A stretch of DNA of 64,000 nucleotides from Artemisia argyi (taxonomy: Eukaryota > Streptophyta > Magnoliopsida > Asterales > Asteraceae). Of this stretch, positions 1 to 11,880 are shown piece after piece. Numbering within the stretch: position 1 is the first letter of the stretch; every line of letters begins with the position of its first letter. The notes beneath the pieces are model-generated. The model did no database searches. It saw only the letters and a program-made list of their open reading frames with translations, and was not told where the DNA came from. The stretch spans positions 104,571,350-104,635,349 of the forward strand of contig CM060708.1 in the NCBI GenBank assembly GCA_030686995.1, written 5' to 3'. The position numbers and the translations under genes were made by a program.

Positions 1-3000
1 CTGACGGACCAAATGATTGAAGACTCAGTCGGAACAGTGGTGACAAACAAAAGAAAATGGGATGACCACTCCCGAAACAACCACACTAACCACCACTCAA
101 ACAAAAGGCAAGAAGTTGCTAAAGTTTACGCTGCTGGACCAACAGAAAAGAAAGCGTATGAAGGCAAATTACCATTGTGTAACCGCTGCAAGTTGCACCA
201 TAATGGTCAGTGCACGGTCAAGTGTCACAAGTGCCAAAAGATAGGACACATGACCCGGGATTGCAAGGCAAGGCCCCTCGCTAATGCACAAGTTGCACCA
301 ACAAACAACCCGAAGGCCGAAATAACATGTTTTGGATGTGGTGAAAAAGGGCATTACCGGAATGAATGCCAAAAGCCCAGGAATCAAGGAAATGGTGGTA
401 ACCGAGGTAACCAAGGTAACCATGGTAGTCAGGGTAATCAGAGGAACCAAGGAAACGGTGGGAATAATGGAGCTGCTGGGCATCAAGGAAATCAAGGCAA
501 TGGAGGAGGAGCCCGTGGGAGGGTCTACGCTGTGGGCAGGGTAGAAGCCCAAGAGGACCCGAACGTTGTGACGGGTATGTTCCTTTTAAATAACCATTAT
601 GCATCCATATTGTTTGATACAGGGGCAGATAGAAGTTTTGTTTCAACTGCATTTAGTCCACTTCTTGGTATTGCCCCGACCACTTTAGACATCATATACA
701 ATGTGGAGTTAGCTAATGGAAACATAGAAAGGGTAGACACTGTCATTAGAGGTTGTACCTTAAACCTATTAAACCACCCATTCAATATTGACCTCATGCC
801 CGTTGAACTAGGTAGTTTTGACGTAATTGTCGGCATGGATTGGTTATCGAAGTACCATGCCTCCATCATTTACGACGAGAAGATCGTTCGCCTATCATAT
901 GGGGACGAAGTCCTAATCGTAGAAAGTGACAGGAGAGATAGAAGAAACGCGTCAAGACTAAACATCATCTCTTGCACCAAGGCCCAAAAGTACATCGAAA
1001 AGGGATGTCATCTCTTTCTAGCGCAAGTTACCGAGAATGAAGGAAAGGAGTCAGAGGAAAAATGTTTGGAAGATGTACCAATCGTGAGAGACTTCCCAGA
1101 AGTCTTTTTTGAAGACTTACCTGGACTCCCGCCAACTCGACAGATCGAATTTCGTATTGACTTAGTGCCTGGTGCTGCACCTGTGGCACGAGCGCCCTAT
1201 CGATTAGCCCCAACGGAACTACAAGAACTCTCAAACCAATTGTCGGAACTTTCAGAAAAAGGGTTCATCAGGCCAAGTTCCTCGCCTTGGGGAGCTCCAG
1301 TCCTGTTTGTGAAAAAGAAGGATGGGTCTTTCAGGATGTGTATTGACTACAGGGAACTAAACAAACTAACCATTAAAAACCGATACCCACTCCCAAGAAT
1401 TGACGACCTATTCGACCAACTTCAAGGTTCATGCGTCTACTCTAAAATCGACTTGAGATCAGGATACCACCAACTTAGAGTTCGGGAAGAAGATATCCAA
1501 AAAACCGCATTCAGAACTCGATACGGTCATTATGAGTTCCAAGTTATGCCATTCGGTTTGACCAATGCCCCTGCAGTATTCATGGACCTCATGAATCGGG
1601 TATGCAAGCCGTATTTGGACAATTTTGTGATTGTCTTTATCGACGACATCCTGATTTACTCCAAAAGCAAAAAGGAGCACGAGGAACACCTTAGACAAAA
1701 TTTAGAGTTGCTAAAGAAGGAGGAGTTGTATGCAAAATTTTCGAAGTGTGATTTTTGGATACCAAAAGTGCAATTTCTGGGTCACGTGATTGATAGTCAG
1801 GGCATTCACGTGGATCCTGCAAAGATCGAAGCAATAAAGGATTGGGCGACACCTACCACACCCACCGAAATACACCAATTCTTAGGACTTGCTGGTTATT
1901 ACCGTAGGTTCATTGAAGGTTTCTCCAAGATAGCAAAATCTTTAACTAAGCTAACCCAGAAGAATGAAAAGTTCGAATGGTGTGATAAAGCAGAAGAAGC
2001 TTTTCAACTCCTTAAGCATAAATTATGCAGTGCGCCTATATTGGCCCTACCTGAGGGCAGTGAAGATTTTGTGGTTTACTGCGACGCTTCGCACAAAGGC
2101 TTAGGAGCTGTACTTATGCAACGAGGGAAGGTGATAGCGTATGCCTCACGCCAACTAAAGAAACACGAGAAGAATTACACAACACACGACTTAGAACTGG
2201 GAGCAGTGGTATTCGCACTCAGAATCTGGAGACACTACCTTTATGGTACCAAGTGTGTTGTGTATACAGATCACAAGAGCTTGCTATATATCCTTGACCA
2301 AAAGGAGCTCAACATGAGGCAACGCCGTTAGCTAGAATTGCTCAGCGACTATGATTGCGAGATCCGGTACCATCCTGGTAAAGCAAACGTGATAGCGGAT
2401 GCTCTTAGTCGAAAAGATAGACCAAAACCCCTAGGGGTGCGATCATTGGGTATGACAATCGTTTCACCCCTCCCATAAAAAATCCTTGAGGCTCAGACTG
2501 AGGCACTCAAGGAAGAGAATAGACCCAACGAGAAAATCTATGGTATGCCTGAGAATGAAAATGGTTTTGTAAAGAGGTCTGATGAGACGCTGTGCTTCAA
2601 GGACAGAAGTTGGGTTCCACTTTACAGAGGGATACGTGACCTCATCATGCACGAGTCCCACAAGTCTAGATACTCTATACACCCAGGAGCCGACAAAATG
2701 TACCTTGACCTAAAGAAATTATACTGGTGGCCCAACATGAAGGCCGACATTGCGATGTATGTCAGTCAATGCTTGACTTGTTCTAAGGTCAAGGCTAAAC
2801 ATCAACGCCCATCAGGTTTACTGGTCCAACCAGAGATTCCCGAATGGAAGTGGGAACGCATAACTATGGACTTTATCACCAAGTTACCAAGGACATCCAG
2901 CGGTTACGACACTATCTGGGTAATCGTTGATCGTCTTACCAAGTCCGCCCACTTCCTACCAATCAAGGAAAACGAAAGCATGGATAAACTTGCACGGCTA

Positions 3001-3927
3001 TACATAAAAGAAATTGTAGCACGACATGGTGTCCCAATTTCTATCATCTCTGATAGAGATAGCCGTTTCACGTCAAATTTCTGGAGATCACTTCAAGATG
3101 CTTTGGGAAGTGATCTTGACATGAGCACTGCGTATCATCCTCAAACAGATGGTCAAAGTGAGAGGACCATCCAAACTTTGGAGGACATGCTGTGAGCGTG
3201 CGTGATAGACTTTGGAAATGGTTGGGATAGGCATTTGCCACTAGCTGAGTTTTCTTACAATAACAGCTATCACACTAGCATCAAAGCTGCACCATATGAA
3301 GCACTTTACGGAAGGAAGTGTAGATCACCAATTTGCTGGGCTGAAGTCGGAGAAAGTCAAATTACTCGTCCTGACTTGGTACAAGAAACTACTGAAAAGA
3401 TTGTACAAATTAAGAACCGGTTACAAGCGGCACGAGATCGCCAAAAGAGCTACGCGGACAAAAGACGAAAACCACTTGAGTTTCAAGTTGGAGATAGAGT
3501 CATGCTAAAAGTTTCACCTTGGAAAGGTGTGATCCGTTTTGGGAAACGTGGAAAACTAAATCCCCGTTACATTGGACCTTTCAAAATTCTAGCCAGAATC
3601 GGGCCGGTAGCCTACCGACTCGAACTACCACAAGAACTCAGCTCTGTGCACAACGTGTTTCATGTGTGCAACTTGAAGAAATGTCTCTCAAACGAAACTC
3701 TTGCTATTCCCTTGGAAGAAATCCAAATCGACGAAATATTGAACTTTATTGAGGAACCGGTTGAAATTGTTGACCGAGAGATCAAACGGCTTAAACAAAG
3801 CCGCATTCCTATTATCAAGGTCCGTTGGAACTCTCGTAGAGGTCCCGAATTCACGTGGGAGCGTGAAAATGAAATCAAGCGCAAATATCCTCATCTTTTC
3901 TCAACACCCGTGGGTAATTGTAAGTAA
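1..3927 (+). pseudogene. Ty3/gypsy chromovirus gag-pol, 5' partial, three nonsense codons
   Basis: The frame is open at the left window edge, so gag begins outside. Counting residues from the ATG at 13: a CCHC zinc knuckle at C71-C84, a second at C106-C119, a glycine/asparagine/glutamine-rich linker, an aspartic protease with DTGADRSF at D202, reverse transcriptase with FIDD (D544-D545), then RNase H. Integrase follows, with an HHCC zinc-binding region near 2650-2800 and a DDE core ([18 protein letters not shown]), and a C-terminal chromodomain-like segment at about 3760-3900. All parts are in one frame, broken by TAG at 2329-2331, TAA at 2476-2478 and TGA at 3193-3195. Seen: motifs and stops. 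Known: this order defines Ty3/gypsy. Inferred: a Tekay/Del-type clade, from the chromodomain and the very long LTR. It cannot make a full polyprotein, so it is dead or mobilised only in trans. Confidence 0.95.
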
Positions 3928-3948
3928 AACCGAGGACGGTTGCTTTCT

Positions 3949-3961
3949 AAGGCGGGAAGGA
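3949..3961 (+). other. Polypurine tract of the outer gypsy element
   Basis: AAGGCGGGAAGGA lies immediately before the LTR start TGTGAC at 3962 and 22 bases after the pol stop. A purine run directly before a 3' LTR is the usual plus-strand primer site. Confidence 0.75.
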
Positions 3962-4637
3962 TGTGACAAACGGTAATTTTTCACCCTTTATTAAATAGTA
4001 AATATTAATTTATTAGTGCCCAACTATTTGAAATAAGCATTCATAAGCTTACATAACTATTCGGGAAGCAAACCCGCATACTGTGACTTACGACAACTCA
4101 TAACAACGACCATATTTATCAGAAAATGTGAAAATATTATTTTCTGACCTACACTGATATTTATTTACCGAACCGAGAATTTATCTCGAGCACATCACGA
4201 CACGCGTACCGACAGTGCTTTAATTACGGCAACAATACAATAATTAATAAACGGTACTATAAATACATTCTTATATTACTTTTATAAAGACGTTTCCCGC
4301 ATATATATTTTTCACATTCGCGTCAGACCAAAAATATTGCGTTGCAGCAAAAACTCAGCGAAACACGGGGTATACAAGACCCACTCACCTTAAATTGAGC
4401 ATAAATGTTAAGTAACATTTTGACACTATCATTTAATATATATATGTTTGTATTAAAAAAAAATAAATGAAACATTAAAAGATATCCCACGCCCCACAAA
4501 TCTCCAAAACAAAATAAAATGTGATATACATATTCTCTTTTCACTCTCTCCCATAAACACGTTTTCATCTCTCTCTCTTCAAAGATATCAGCCATCTTCT
4601 TGCTCTACCTCTCTCTCTCTTCCCAAGAGACAGATCT

Positions 4638-4680
<43 letters not shown>

Positions 4681-5784
4681 AGAAAAATCAAGAAACATGT
4701 GATTAAAATCCATTCCTAGCCTCGAATTCCTCTCCAAGGATAACCCTTGCACGCCAAGGGGATACTTTCCACTGTCAACCTCTTTTTCCAGCTAGAGGAA
4801 GACTCAAGGATTTGTTTTTAGCCCATTTATAGTTAAAAACGAGTTTCAAAATCAAAGGCAAGTATTAGGGTTTCCATATTTTTTTCCTTTTTATTCCATC
4901 CGATTCATAGTGGCACCACATCTCTTCTTGGTGTGGATTGCAGCTTGAATTCGGATTGGGATCCTTCTTCTTGTAATTTCTTCAAAAATTGTAAGAAACC
5001 TTGAAACCCTTGTTTTAATTTATTTATTTCGAAGGTGTATATGCTTATGAGTTTTTATCAAAAGTTAGATTCATGATTTTATTTGAATACAAAACTGATA
5101 AAATTAATAAGACCTTCGGCATGATTTTTGTCTTAAAAATGGTTGTTGTTAATCTTATGGTATCGATCGGTTAACCCTAAATCCGTAAACATAAAAGTTA
5201 CTTTGTAGTTGTAGTTGAATTTTTAAAAGATGAATTCTTGATTATTTGTAACTATGAACTGTTGTAATTTTTAAAACCTTCGACTTGATTTTTGTCAAGA
5301 CAATATTGTTGGGTTAATCTTTTGGTCAATTTGGTTTAGTCCAAAACATGTGAATATTTGCATTCTTCAAATGTTGTTGTTGATGTTGTTTCATGTGACC
5401 TAAAATGTGTTAACCGAAAATTTGATCCGAGTGAAACAATAAATGGCTTATGATCCTTCTTCCTTGTTGGTTTGTGTATGGTCTTAGTCGAAACAACAAA
5501 ATGTCCGACTCGTCATATTGTGAAACACATAAAAGAAAATAAATTTGAGTCTGTATAATTTTGCTTGTAGAAATTTGCCATACGGAAGGTATTGTTTGGG
5601 TGTGTCGAGAGGTGATTGGGCCAAGTCCAACTCACGACCCAAAACCAAATAGACCCTTACTGGATCACACAGCCCAATAGTTCCCTAATAGTCTAAAACA
5701 ACCGAACAGTTTCATAGGCCCATTTAAAATCTGATTTAACTATAAAAATCAGTAGAAAAATACAAAGTTCCAAATTTGGGGGAC
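3962..5784 (+). mobile_element. 3' LTR of outer gypsy element, segment 1 of 3
   Basis: The LTR begins TGTGAC right after the polypurine tract. A TATA-like CTATAAATAC lies at about 4257. The segment contains a 40-A homopolymer at 4639-4678 and no gene. It stops at 5784, where a solo LTR is inserted; the last five bases GGGAC are repeated at 10511-10515, where the outer LTR resumes. The summed length of the three segments is about 3.4 kb, in line with the long LTRs of Tekay/Del-type elements. Confidence 0.85.
4639..4678. repeat. Poly-A homopolymer, 40 bases
   Basis: An uninterrupted run of exactly 40 A inside the outer LTR. Two other homopolymers in the window are also exactly 40 long. Confidence 0.95.
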
Positions 5785-8700
5785 TGATTGGTCTGAAACG
5801 GTCAGATAATTATTGGTCAACCACTTGTGAATGGTCAACTATAATAGTCAAACAGCTTAGGCCAATGCTTCCGTGGAATACAGTGTTTCCCCGGGTCGTA
5901 ATGTCCCAACGAGGTGTGCGATGGTTTATTAAAAACGAATCTGTGATCGAGTGAATATGAACAGGAAAGGATATAAGTGTGAGTGAGTGTTTACACTAGG
6001 GTTTTATAAAACAAAATAACTTATATAAACTATTTAAACGATTACATAAAAGCCAGGTATCTAAAAACGTTTAAAATCTAGAAACGCGTACGTTTAATTT
6101 AATTCTACGTAAACGTACGGAACAAAAACGATTTTAACTAAAGTATTAATTTATATGCCTTAGGGGCTTAAATGCAAATTAAATAAATTTAAAATATTTA
6201 TTTTATAATTACTAATTATTTAATTAATTATTATTTATTTAATAACTATTATTAATTAGTTAATAATACACTAATAATTAAGAAAATGTGAAATAAGTCT
6301 AGAAAATTAAAATTTCTAAAAGTCTAAAATATTATAAAACTTATTTTAAAAATAAAATTATATTTTTCTTACTATTTATCTAATTATTATTAATGAATAA
6401 CTATTTAATTATTATTTAACTAATTATATGATTTAAATTATTATAAATACTAAAAAGACTTAGATAATTAAGAAGATTTTTATAAATCTAATTAACCATC
6501 ACAGGAATCCTAAAAAATTATAAAAACTTTATCTTATATATTTTTAAACTAGTTTACTAATTATTATTCTAATTATTAATTAATTACCAATTATACTAAT
6601 TAAATTATAAAAACTAGTAAATGAATAGTAAAAATTCTAGAAAAATTACTAAAATTATATTATGACTTATAAATGCTAGAAAAAATATAAAAACTAGGTA
6701 TTGCTTTGTAAAAACTAATTATGTTATTTAAAACTTAATTATTGATTAATTATTAATAAAACTAATTTTAATTATAATAAATACTAAATGACAAAATAAA
6801 AATCTAAAAAATTTATTAAAATTACTTTAACATAAAAGGTAATTAATAAAAATATAAAAAAACAACTTACTTAATAAAAATCTAAAAATGAAAATGAAAA
6901 TTAAATTGTATTAAATATAAACTATCACTTATATTTATATTTGTTTTTCTTGAATTTTTCTTTTACATAACTAATTTATATATAAAAACAACTAACTTTA
7001 ATAAAAACAACTAATTTATAACTTAATAATAAGCTCTGTGGAAGCTTATTACTACCACTAGGGGTGAGCAAACAAAACCGAAACGGAACCGAAAACCGAA
7101 AAAATCGAACCGAAAAAACCGACCGAAACTAAAAACCGATGGTTCGGTTTTTAATTTTTCAAAAACAGAAATATACGGTTCGGTTTCGGTTTTCGTTCAA
7201 AAACCGAACCGAACCGATTTTATTATATAAAAATATATAATTAATATAATATAAATAAATAACTAAATAAATCAAATTTATAAGTTTATATTCATTTTGT
7301 GGGTAGATATATAATATGTTTATCTTAACTTTTTTATTTATATGCGTGTTTGTCGTGTCGTGTGTTTACTTGAGAATATATATCAATAAATATATAACGA
7401 TGATCATACTATTTGTATGTTTATTTACATGTGTGTGTCTCATCTATATGTGTGTAATTATAGAATTATAGAATAAACATTATTATGCTTACATTGATAA
7501 AGAATAAAATAAAATAAATAAATAATAATAAATAAATACAAGTTTATTGGTATAAATTTGTCATGCCCAAATATAAACGGTTAGAAACCGAAAAACCGAA
7601 CCGAAACCGACGAAAAACCGAAAAAACCGAACCGCTTAAAACCGAATGGTTTCGGTTTCGGGTTATATAAAAACCGAACATTTCGGTTCGGTTTCGGTTT
7701 TAGCCAAAAACCGACCCAAACCGAACCGTGCACACCCCTAACTACCACAGTTGACTTTGGTTGACTGAATAAGCAAATAAGCTCAAATGAGCTTGTGTGG
7801 GACCCACTATGGATTATTCTGATTCTAATAAGTATGTTGGACTTGTCTAAGCTAAAATTTGCCAAATAAGCTCAGTAGATAAGCTGATAAGCAAGATTAA
7901 GCAATTCCAAAATTCAAATACTACACAGAATTGGGACAGAGTTTATGAGAAATTTCAAGTGGGGTCCACAATGATTCAGGTCAAACTTATGGTCAACTAT
8001 TTATCCCTGGTAGGAGGGGAGTTCAAAGGTACAAAGTTTGATGTGTGGGGTCCACTGTGGTGGTCACAAATCACCACCAAAGTTGGTGGTGTGGGATTGT
8101 GGTGACTGCAGCAGGGCAATACCTTGCCCTGCAGGTGTCTTTGAGCAAGGGTGGGACCCACAACAAAAATCTTAAAAATATAACAAGAGTTGGAATCAAG
8201 AATTGAACTGGGGTACTATGACTACAACAATTTTCATATTCTAAAACCTATTACACAAATCTACAAAAATCCCACAAGATTTGAGATTTTCTAAAATGGA
8301 AATTTGACTTTTGATAAAACTTTGCTAAATTGACTTTTCTGACTTTTAATCTAACCCTGCTGATTTAATATGAAGTAATAAGGTATAATAATACTTAATT
8401 AAGGTATCTTAACAACTATAGAACAGATTTGATGAGTGTATGATTAAGAAATCCTAACAGTGAATCAGTGAAAATGATTTAGGGTGAGTTTTGACTTTTA
8501 ATCAAAAGAACAATGGTTTTTATTGTTTAACTGAGTTATTAGAGCCTAGTGGGACTAGTGTCAACAACAATCAATAACAACACAGCCTCTGAGTCCCAAA
8601 ACTCAGCAGTGCCAAACACTCCTTTTACAATAGGATTTTGTGATTTTCAAAGGAATTTAATGATTTGATTATGGAAACTGATTTCAGAGGTTACAATATT

Positions 8701-10510
8701 ATGTAATAAACTTAATTGAACACATAACTAACAACAATAGCAACAACAAACAATGATTACTTCTATACTAATTATGACAGTGGATTAAAATAACTTAAGC
8801 TATTATTGATTTAAATTAACTAGTATACAATATTAAGCTATAATTTTATCTAATAACACCAAGGAAGTATTAAAACAACAATAAGCAGTACTATTAACTA
8901 GTACACAGTGAAATTCAAAAAATTATGAAATAACTTACAAATGAGTCAAGACTGAAAATCTAAGAACCAGGGAACAAGATCACTTCCTACTGACTTCCAC
9001 AAGTCACTAATACCATTAATAATCCAAATAACACCCTGCTTCTTGCTTCCACTTCTTTGAACACTAATTTTTATTTTTCTTTATTTTATTGATTATTTTT
9101 GGTATTTTTTTATTTATCAAAACAATTATTAAACTTAAACTTATAAAAGCTTATATAAGCTGTGTCAAGAGCTTATATGAGCTTAGGATTCCAATAACAA
9201 CAACAACTAGCAATATTAAGTAAAATTGTCAATTTTACTTAAAATTGCTATTTACTAATTTAATGAACAAGAATTCAATTAAAGGTTTAAGAAAGCTTAA
9301 ATTACACTAAAGTAACTGAGTTCAACTGATTGAAATGGAAATTACAATTGAATTGGAAAGTTACACTACCTACGATTACTTTTAACTAAAACTACACTAA
9401 CTATCTTCTCTTCTGCTTCCTTTTCAATATATAGAAGATATTTTGAGCTTCTTGCAGTCTTGTGAGACTTTCCCATCAATCCTTAGCCCTTGATGTGGTC
9501 AAAATAATCCAAGCCATTCAAACCTACTTTTTCGCGCCAAAAAGTCATGGTGCCAGTGTGGGGTACTATAGATTGCGTGGAGAGGTAATTAGGGTTTAAT
9601 GGGGGCTTGGAGGGTTGTGTGAGGTGGAGGAGAGTGGTTAGGACAGGTGGTGGGTGAGCTGGTATTGAAACCAGTGAGGTGGTGGTGGTATGGTTTTGGG
9701 AGGGAAAGGGTAAAAGGGGGTGGTGGTGTTTGACCTGGGCGTTGACCCGTTTTTAATAATAAGGGTGGTTTGGGCTGGGAAGTGTTTTGGGCCTAGGAAG
9801 GGAGTGGGCTGGTTGTAGTTTGTATTTGGATTGGATTTTGCTTGTGAAAATAATAAGGATCCGTTTGGTTGTTTGTTAATAAATCACAAGGACCAAAAAT
9901 GTAATTTGGTAAATATTGAGGGGCCGGTTTTGTAATTTTTTCCAAAGTTGATCAAGGGACCAAACTTGCCATATCTTAATAGTACAAGGTCCTATTTGTA
10001 ATTTTTTCATTTTAATATATTCAGGGACCTTTTCTGTCAATTCACCAAACTTCAGGGACCAATTATGCTATTTCTCCAAACTTCACACCAAGGACCATTC
10101 CTGCAAAAGATTAATAATACAAGGACTAAAATTGATTTTCTCAAAGTTTTTAACATCCCAGGGACCATTTATGTCAATTTGCAAAGTATAGGGACTAAAC
10201 TTGTAATTTTGTGAAACTTTGCACCAAAGGACTAAATATGTAACTTTATGATTAAAAAGGACCTTTGATGACTTTTTCAAGTTTTTGGAATAATCAGGGA
10301 CTAGTTTTGACAACTTTTGAAACTTGAGGGACTGAAACTGCTAATTATGCAAACTTTGTACGTTTTTCATCTGTTTTTGCATATTTTGCATTTGAAACAT
10401 ATAAAACACACTTCTAAGATATTTTAAGTATTATGATGCATATTTGAGTGTTTTTGGATGTTTTGGCAGTTCAGATTGGTATAAAATAATGAGTATTTAG
10501 ACACTCATCA
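5785..10510 (-). mobile_element. Solo LTR of family B, with target duplication GGGAC
   Basis: Starts TGATTGGTCTGAAACGGTCAG and ends GACACTCATCA, matching both ends of the element B LTRs at 11881 and 15805. It is flanked by GGGAC at 5780-5784 and 10511-10515. No internal region or second LTR is present, so it arose by LTR-LTR recombination. Length is 4726 bp; subtracting the 682-bp MITE and its 8-bp duplication leaves about 4.0 kb, close to the 3925-bp LTR of element B. Orientation is set by element B, whose primer-binding site and protein read on the minus strand. No gene; open frames inside are fortuitous. Confidence 0.9.
7059..7740. mobile_element. hAT-like MITE with CCGAACC-rich ends, 8-bp TSD ACTACCAC
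   Basis: Terminal inverted repeat TAGGGGTGAGCA against TGCACACCCCTA, flanked by ACTACCAC at 7051-7058 and 7741-7748. The subterminal regions (7078-7220 and 7577-7728) are dense inverted CCGAACC / GGTTCGG repeats around an AT-rich core. The 8-bp duplication and end sequence fit hAT. No transposase is visible. It is nested in the solo LTR, so it is younger than that LTR. Confidence 0.88.
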
Positions 10511-11880
10511 GGGACTAAAATCTCAAACTTAACGAAACTCACTTACGGTTTATCAATTACTCATCCACGAGTGATAAAATACTTTCCGTCATGTGAAAAT
10601 CGACAACCTATACTATAAACATATATATGATTCATTAACACAACACAAACTCGATAGTAATAATCTTTGTTGCCAAGTTATAAAAGCTTAAGTTCGGATC
10701 ATTTATGCAAACATAAACGCTAGACAATTTGAAAATATATTTGCATAATAATTGGAGTTTTCGCTTATAAAATATAATTGGACTTTTGTTTAGCTACTCA
10801 TAACTAAACTTTGTATAAATAGTTATTATTTTTTTTCATAAAAATAGCTTACTATAAGACGTTGTAAATATAATTAATGTTTTACAAATGAAATTCGTCA
10901 ACAAATGTTATATTGATAAAAACTTATTATTTATACTACTCTTTTCAATTACTATTATGTATATGTCACATATGTGAATAAATTTAGTAATTTCGTTAAC
11001 GATAATATTACATTTTCCGTGAACACGTAAACCATTATTGGAGCTGATTCTCGTATCCTCGTCTGTGACTATATTCGAACCAAGAGTTATATACACCCAT
11101 AAGCCAATACACACACATATACAGAAAAGTATTTTTAAACATAAACGCAATCACACAAGCAACAACGACGCAAACATTTTCAAAGACTTTTAAACTTATT
11201 TAAATTTCATTGAGTCTTAAATTGGAATTGTGAACTAAAATTTTGCCGTATTATTCTAGGTCGCGTGTCGGTGCCGCTCACTATCACTATTTGACTTTTC
11301 ACTATCGAGACTACTAATCACTAAGGTGAGTTTATAGCCCCACTTTACTTATACTCGTTTACAAAACTATGGGATGAGAGAAACATGCAAAACATTTTTC
11401 TGGACCATACTATTATCTTGATTTCTCAACACTATTGCGTAGTTAGCCTAAGCCCTGAACCCACTGTTATGCCCACTTTCATGAACCGTTAATTCCCGTT
11501 AGGAAGCGCGATTGATATAAATAGATCTATTGGGGGTAGCTCCCCCGTTCGGTTGGCCAGACGGGTCAATGCGAACGTATACCAAGTCGGACTACGAGTG
11601 TATTGGGTTAAACACTCGCTATGGGCCCTCACTATTATTATATGTGCTACATTGTGGCATACTAAAACGTTTAGTTTCGGTTGCATGAACTTAGTGCTAG
11701 CGCGATAGACTATTTTTGTATGACATTATATGCGTTGTAATGTTTGTACACAAAACTATTGGTCCACATTACTATACTGATAAACCTATAGACTCACCAG
11801 CTTTTTGCTGACTTTTAGCATGTTTTACTCAGGTGTTTGAGCTACTTATTTTCGACAAGGCATGGCAAGGCGATGGTCAT
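10511..11880 (+). mobile_element. 3' LTR of outer gypsy element, segment 2 of 3
   Basis: Resumes the outer LTR after the solo LTR; the first five bases GGGAC are the target duplication. It ends with GTCAT at 11876-11880, repeated at 21449-21453 on the far side of element B. No gene seen. Confidence 0.8.

Noticed and set aside
2329..2331. Programmed readthrough or recoding in gag-pol
   Set aside because: Three scattered stops of all three kinds, none with a readthrough context, point to decay rather than recoding.
7581..7865. Protein rich in Phe-Gly and Lys-Pro on the minus strand
   Set aside because: It is a translation of the CCGAACC/GGTTCGG arrays of a MITE and crosses its boundary.
9880..10345. 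CRISPR-like or satellite array
   Set aside because: Units are degenerate, with no constant repeat or unique spacers, and the same region recurs in every LTR of the family in a plant genome.
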